Made by a program: the position numbers and the translations under genes. 6,390 nucleotides of DNA from an uncultured Oscillibacter sp. (GTDB lineage: Bacteria > Bacillota > Clostridia > Oscillospirales > Oscillospiraceae), in assembly GCA_937884915.1 (NCBI GenBank), contig CALAAN010000132.1:1-6390 (forward strand). The letters are read 5' to 3'. Positions 4,166 to 6,390 of this stretch are shown one piece after another (within the stretch, counting starts at the first letter, position 1; the number at the start of each line of letters is the position of its first letter). Below the pieces are notes generated by a model. It saw only the letters and a program-made list of their open reading frames with translations, had not been told where the DNA came from and ran no database searches.

Positions 4166-5767
4166 TCAGCTGCCGATCAGCGCGGACAGGCCGCCGGTTC
4201 TCAGCTCGTCCTTGTAATAATTAAGCTCGTCACCGATGAGCTCGTCGAGCACGCGCATGCCCAGCACCTCAACGGGGGCCTTGTCGTCCGTCAGGATGCA
4301 GTTTCCGCCCTCGTAGGGCGTGAGCTTGGAGTACACCGTGCGCATCATGCCGGCGTAATCGCTGTCGCTGAGATTCGCGATGCTGTGCAGGAACATCTCC
4401 TCCCAGTTATCCGCGTTCGTGCAGAAAACCTCGGTATTCGTGTTGCCCTTCACCGGCGCGGTGACGGTGTATTGGAAGACGCTCGCCATCGTGTCGCAGA
4501 GGTATTCGTTGATGGAGCCGTCCTCCGCCGAGGTCATGTTGAGGTTCACGACCATCACGCCGTTCGGCTTCAAATGTGCCTGTACTTCATTGAAAAACTC
4601 GACGCTCGAGAGCTGGAACGGGATGGTGATATCCTGATAAGCGTCGACCATGATGACATCGAATTTTTCCTCACTTGCAGCCAAATACGCGCGTCCGTCC
4701 TCGACCGCGACGGTCACGCTGTCGGGAAGTCCGAAGTAGTCCGTCGCGATGTCGGCGATCTTTTTGTCGATCTCCGCGCCCTGCACGCTCGCGCCGGGGA
4801 AATAGCGCGTGCAGTAGCTCGCGTACGTGCCAGAGCCCATGCCGAGGATCATGACGCTGCGGTTTTCGTTGTCCGTGCCGTCCATGCCCGCCATGCAGGG
4901 CGCGGCGAGCGCATAGTCATAGTACATGCCCGTCAGCGCGCCGCCCTTGACCTGCACGCTCTGCACGCCGAAGAGCACGTTTGTCGAGAGCGTCGTGCGC
5001 TTCGCGTCGTCCTGCACCTGCAAATAGTTGTAGATGGACTCGTCCTCAAGCGTGATATCGTTCTGCCAGAAGGCAAAGCTGTAAGACGGCAGGGCGAAGC
5101 ACAGACCGATAATCAGAAGAACAGAGACGACGCCCGGCACGCTCTTTTTCTTCTCAAACACGAAATACGCGATGCCGATGGCCGCGAGCACGCCGGAGAA
5201 GATCAAAAACGTCGCCGCCGTGCCGACGGCCGGGATGGTCACGAACGTCGGCACGAAGGTTCCGATGATACTGCCGATGGTGTTGAGCGCGTTCAGCCGG
5301 CCTACGGTCTTGCCCGTATCGTCGAGATTGTCGACCGTGAAGCGCGTGAGCGACGGCGTGACCGTGCCGAGCAGCACGCACGGGAACGCGAAGATCACAA
5401 GGCACGCTGCGAGCGCCGCCCAGACGAGGAAGTTTTTCGTCACAAAAAGCGCCAGCAGCAGCGAGATGCCCGCGATGAGATAGCGCCCCACAAATGGGAT
5501 GAGCGCGATCCAGATGGCCGCGATGATGAGACGGCGGTAGAGCTTATCGGGCGTCGCGCTCTTGTCGGCGAGCTTGCCGCCCCAGACGTTGCCGATCGCC
5601 ATCGCGATCATGATGACGCCGATGATGACCGTCCACACGATCTGCGACGAGCTGAAGTACGGGGCCATGAGCCTGCTCGCGCCGAGCTCGACCGCCATGA
5701 CGGACATACCGGCAAAAAATTCGGTCAGGTATAAAAAGTATTTGCTGCGGATGAGTTTATTTTCCAT
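4166..5767 (-). CDS. Fused membrane transporter-like / spermidine-synthase-like protein
   Basis: This 533-aa protein starts at the ATG 5767-5765, with GGGAGG 6 bases upstream. The frame extends to 5896, but that stretch runs through the promoter and lacks a binding site. Residues about 9-226 carry some seven or eight hydrophobic segments with LGASRLMAPYF (28-38), VWTVIIGVIMIAMAIGN (44-60) and GGKLADK (63-69), typical of the membrane half of fused MFS/spermidine synthase proteins. The C-terminal half is a Rossmann methyltransferase-like fold: VMILGMGSGTYA (305-316), GAEIDKKI (330-337), VEDGRAYL (355-362), DVIMVDAYQD (370-379), GVMVVNLN (403-410) and LTDDKAPVE (492-500). True spermidine synthases have a GGDG-type loop and a D-x-(S/T)-D-P segment with a catalytic Asp. 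Here these read GMGSG and DAYQD, so aminopropyl transfer is doubtful and the substrate unknown. It is a single-gene unit, divergent from spoIIID. Confidence 0.87.
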   Translation of the reverse strand: MENKLIRSKYFLYLTEFFAGMSVMAVELGASRLMAPYFSSSQIVWTVIIGVIMIAMAIGNVWGGKLADKSATPDKLYRRLIIAAIWIALIPFVGRYLIAGISLLLALFVTKNFLVWAALAACLVIFAFPCVLLGTVTPSLTRFTVDNLDDTGKTVGRLNALNTIGSIIGTFVPTFVTIPAVGTAATFLIFSGVLAAIGIAYFVFEKKKSVPGVVSVLLIIGLCFALPSYSFAFWQNDITLEDESIYNYLQVQDDAKRTTLSTNVLFGVQSVQVKGGALTGMYYDYALAAPCMAGMDGTDNENRSVMILGMGSGTYASYCTRYFPGASVQGAEIDKKIADIATDYFGLPDSVTVAVEDGRAYLAASEEKFDVIMVDAYQDITIPFQLSSVEFFNEVQAHLKPNGVMVVNLNMTSAEDGSINEYLCDTMASVFQYTVTAPVKGNTNTEVFCTNADNWEEMFLHSIANLSDSDYAGMMRTVYSKLTPYEGGNCILTDDKAPVEVLGMRVLDELIGDELNYYKDELRTGGLSALIGS

Positions 5768-5818
5768 GCAGGGCCTCCCTGGCGTTTCGTCTGCGCCGCT
5801 TCCGGTGCAATTACAGGC

Positions 5819-5848
5819 ATTATACCATGCACCGCCCGCCCTGCACAA
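5819..5848 (-). promoter_or_regulatory. Extended -10 promoter for the membrane synthase-like gene
   Basis: On the minus strand: a perfect -10 TATAAT (5824-5819) preceded by TGG, giving an extended -10, with a partial -35 TTGTGC (5848-5843) at 18 bases. It predicts a start near 5812 and a leader of about 45 bases with the GGGAGG site at 5779-5774. This is vegetative sigma-A type, unlike the promoter proposed for spoIIID on the other strand. Confidence 0.75.
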
Positions 5849-5877
5849 TGTTTTTGCTGCGTATTCATTTTCGATGC

Positions 5878-5905
5878 GCATATTCCCCTTCTGCACGCAT
5901 ATAGA
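5878..5905 (+). promoter_or_regulatory. Candidate sigma-E promoter for spoIIID
   Basis: GCATATT (5878-5884), 13 bases, then CATATAGA (5898-5905) resembles the sigma-E pattern, roughly an ATATT -35 and a CATACAAT -10 about 13-15 bases apart. In Bacillus subtilis spoIIID is transcribed by sigma-E. A start near 5912 would leave a leader of about 23 bases containing AGGAG (5922-5926). No good sigma-A promoter was seen on this strand before the gene. Confidence 0.5.
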
Positions 5906-5934
5906 TGGAGCAACATGAGTCAGGAGTGTGCTGC

Positions 5935-6183
5935 ATGAAGGGTAACATGGAAGAGCGCGCCTGCGCGCTGGCCGCCTACATCATCGAAAACCGCGCCACC
6001 GTGCGCGCCGCGGCGAAAAAATTTGGCGTGAGCAAGTCCACCGTGCACAAGGACTTGCAGGACCGCCTGCCGCAGTTCAACCGCAGCCTGTACTTGCAGG
6101 TCAAGGAGGTGCTGGAGGTCAACAAGGCCCAGCGCCACATCCGCGGCGGCATGGCCACGCGAAAAAAATACAAGGGATTCTGA
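5935..6183 (+). CDS. spoIIID: Stage III sporulation regulator SpoIIID
   Basis: This 82-aa DNA-binding protein acts in the mother cell during sporulation, switching genes of the sigma-E regulon on or off before sigma-K takes over. TVRAAAKKFGVSKSTVHKDL (22-41) is the conserved helix-turn-helix, close to the Bacillus TVRVIAKEFGVSKSTVHKDL. VKEVLEVNKAQRHIRGG (56-72) and ATRKKYK (74-80) match the basic C-terminal DNA-contact region. The protein is about ten residues shorter than the Bacillus form (93 aa), through loss of the variable tail. The start at 5935 has AGGAG 8 bases upstream and aligns its MKGNMEER with MHDYIKER of Bacillus. An in-frame ATG at 5905 has no ribosome binding site and overlaps the proposed promoter. 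It shows the host lineage makes, or recently made, endospores. No terminator is visible after the stop. Confidence 0.96.
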   Translation: MKGNMEERACALAAYIIENRATVRAAAKKFGVSKSTVHKDLQDRLPQFNRSLYLQVKEVLEVNKAQRHIRGGMATRKKYKGF

Positions 6184-6317
6184 AACATTTTGCGACATTT
6201 TTCGTCTAAGATAGAAGCACTCCCTATTCGCGGCAAAATTACTCTTGCACAATTCCGCCGCGCAGGGTAGAATGCATTATTGTAAACCAAAAGAAAAATG
6301 ATCGGAGCAATTTTGAG
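6184..6317 (+). promoter_or_regulatory. Leader of the right-edge gene with a sigma-A promoter at 6245-6273
   Basis: -35 TTGCAC (6245-6250), an exact 17-base spacer and -10 TAGAAT (6268-6273) give a likely start near 6280, about 38 bases before the ATG at 6318. The -35 forms the end of the loop of an inverted repeat with CGCGGC...AATT (6229-6240) against AATT...GCCGCG (6251-6262), which has one 2-base mismatch. The downstream gene therefore has its own vegetative promoter and need not depend on spoIIID transcription. Confidence 0.65.
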
Positions 6318-6390
6318 ATGAGAGAGCAGGACTATTATGAGCGCGGCTATGACGATGAGCCGCGCCGCAGCAAAAAGGCAAAAAAGCGCA
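6318..6390 (+). CDS. Unidentified protein, N-terminus only (runs off right edge)
   Basis: An ATG at 6318 opens a frame that stays open to the window end, giving about 24 residues starting MREQDYYERGYDDEPRR and continuing with a lysine-rich SKKAKKR. A CGGAG at 6303-6307 is a weak ribosome binding site about 10 bases upstream, and a good sigma-A promoter precedes it. A charged, Tyr/Asp-rich then strongly basic start is typical of the cytoplasmic tail of membrane or cell-wall proteins in such bacteria, but it does not identify a family. In other spore-formers genes near spoIIID include mreB-like and cell-wall genes; nothing here confirms that. Confidence 0.6.
   Translation, partial: MREQDYYERGYDDEPRRSKKAKKR

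Noticed and set aside
4028..5734. A 568-codon open frame on the plus strand opposite the membrane synthase-like gene.
   Set aside because: It is rich in H, R, D and A without any family character, lacks a ribosome binding site, and lies antisense to a gene with clear motifs. Long antisense frames are common in GC-rich DNA. Its first part also runs through the hairpin block and terminator.
1..6390. Signs of a defence system, prophage, insertion sequence or CRISPR array.
   Set aside because: No transposase, integrase, nuclease, toxin or Cas-like protein, no regularly spaced repeats and no target-site duplications were found.

Overview
The window reads as chromosomal DNA from a GC-rich, spore-forming anaerobic Firmicute, most likely a clostridial gut bacterium of the Oscillospiraceae/Ruminococcaceae type (inference). 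The grounds are a clear SpoIIID with a sigma-E-like promoter, strong AAGGAGG/GGAGG-type ribosome binding sites, G/C-rich third codon positions, and the character of the transporter, nucleotidyltransferase and membrane synthase-like proteins. No phage, transposase, CRISPR, tRNA or rRNA was seen.

Layout from left to right. (1) 1-1101, minus: the first 367 codons of a YjiH-family gate-domain membrane protein that runs off the left edge. (2) 1102-1394: gap holding the terminator of the next minus-strand unit and the leader of yjiH. (3) 2610-1395, minus: a likely two-gene unit, with a sugar-phosphate-type nucleotidyltransferase (309 aa) followed by an unrecognised 73-aa protein. The ribosome binding site of the small gene lies inside a perfect 9-bp hairpin. 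(4) 2611-2790: a compact divergent promoter region with a sigma-A promoter for each flanking gene and a 7-bp inverted repeat over the -10 of the rightward gene. (5) 2791-3723, plus: an AEC-family (auxin efflux carrier-like) permease ending at its own terminator. (6) 3751-4128: about 380 bases of non-coding DNA made of consecutive hairpins and palindromes, closed by a terminator able to work in both directions. (7) 5767-4166, minus: a membrane protein fused to a spermidine-synthase-like methyltransferase-fold domain. (8) 5768-5934: a second divergent promoter region. (9) 5935-6183, plus: spoIIID, the mother-cell sporulation regulator. (10) 6318 to the right edge, plus: the start of an unidentified protein with its own sigma-A-like promoter.

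The genes do not form one pathway. Most are one-gene transcription units with their own promoter and terminator. The nucleotidyltransferase and 73-aa protein are the only likely co-transcribed pair, and the hairpin between them suggests that expression of the second is restricted. The least explained parts are that hairpin with its orphan protein, and the multi-hairpin intergenic block at 3751-4128.
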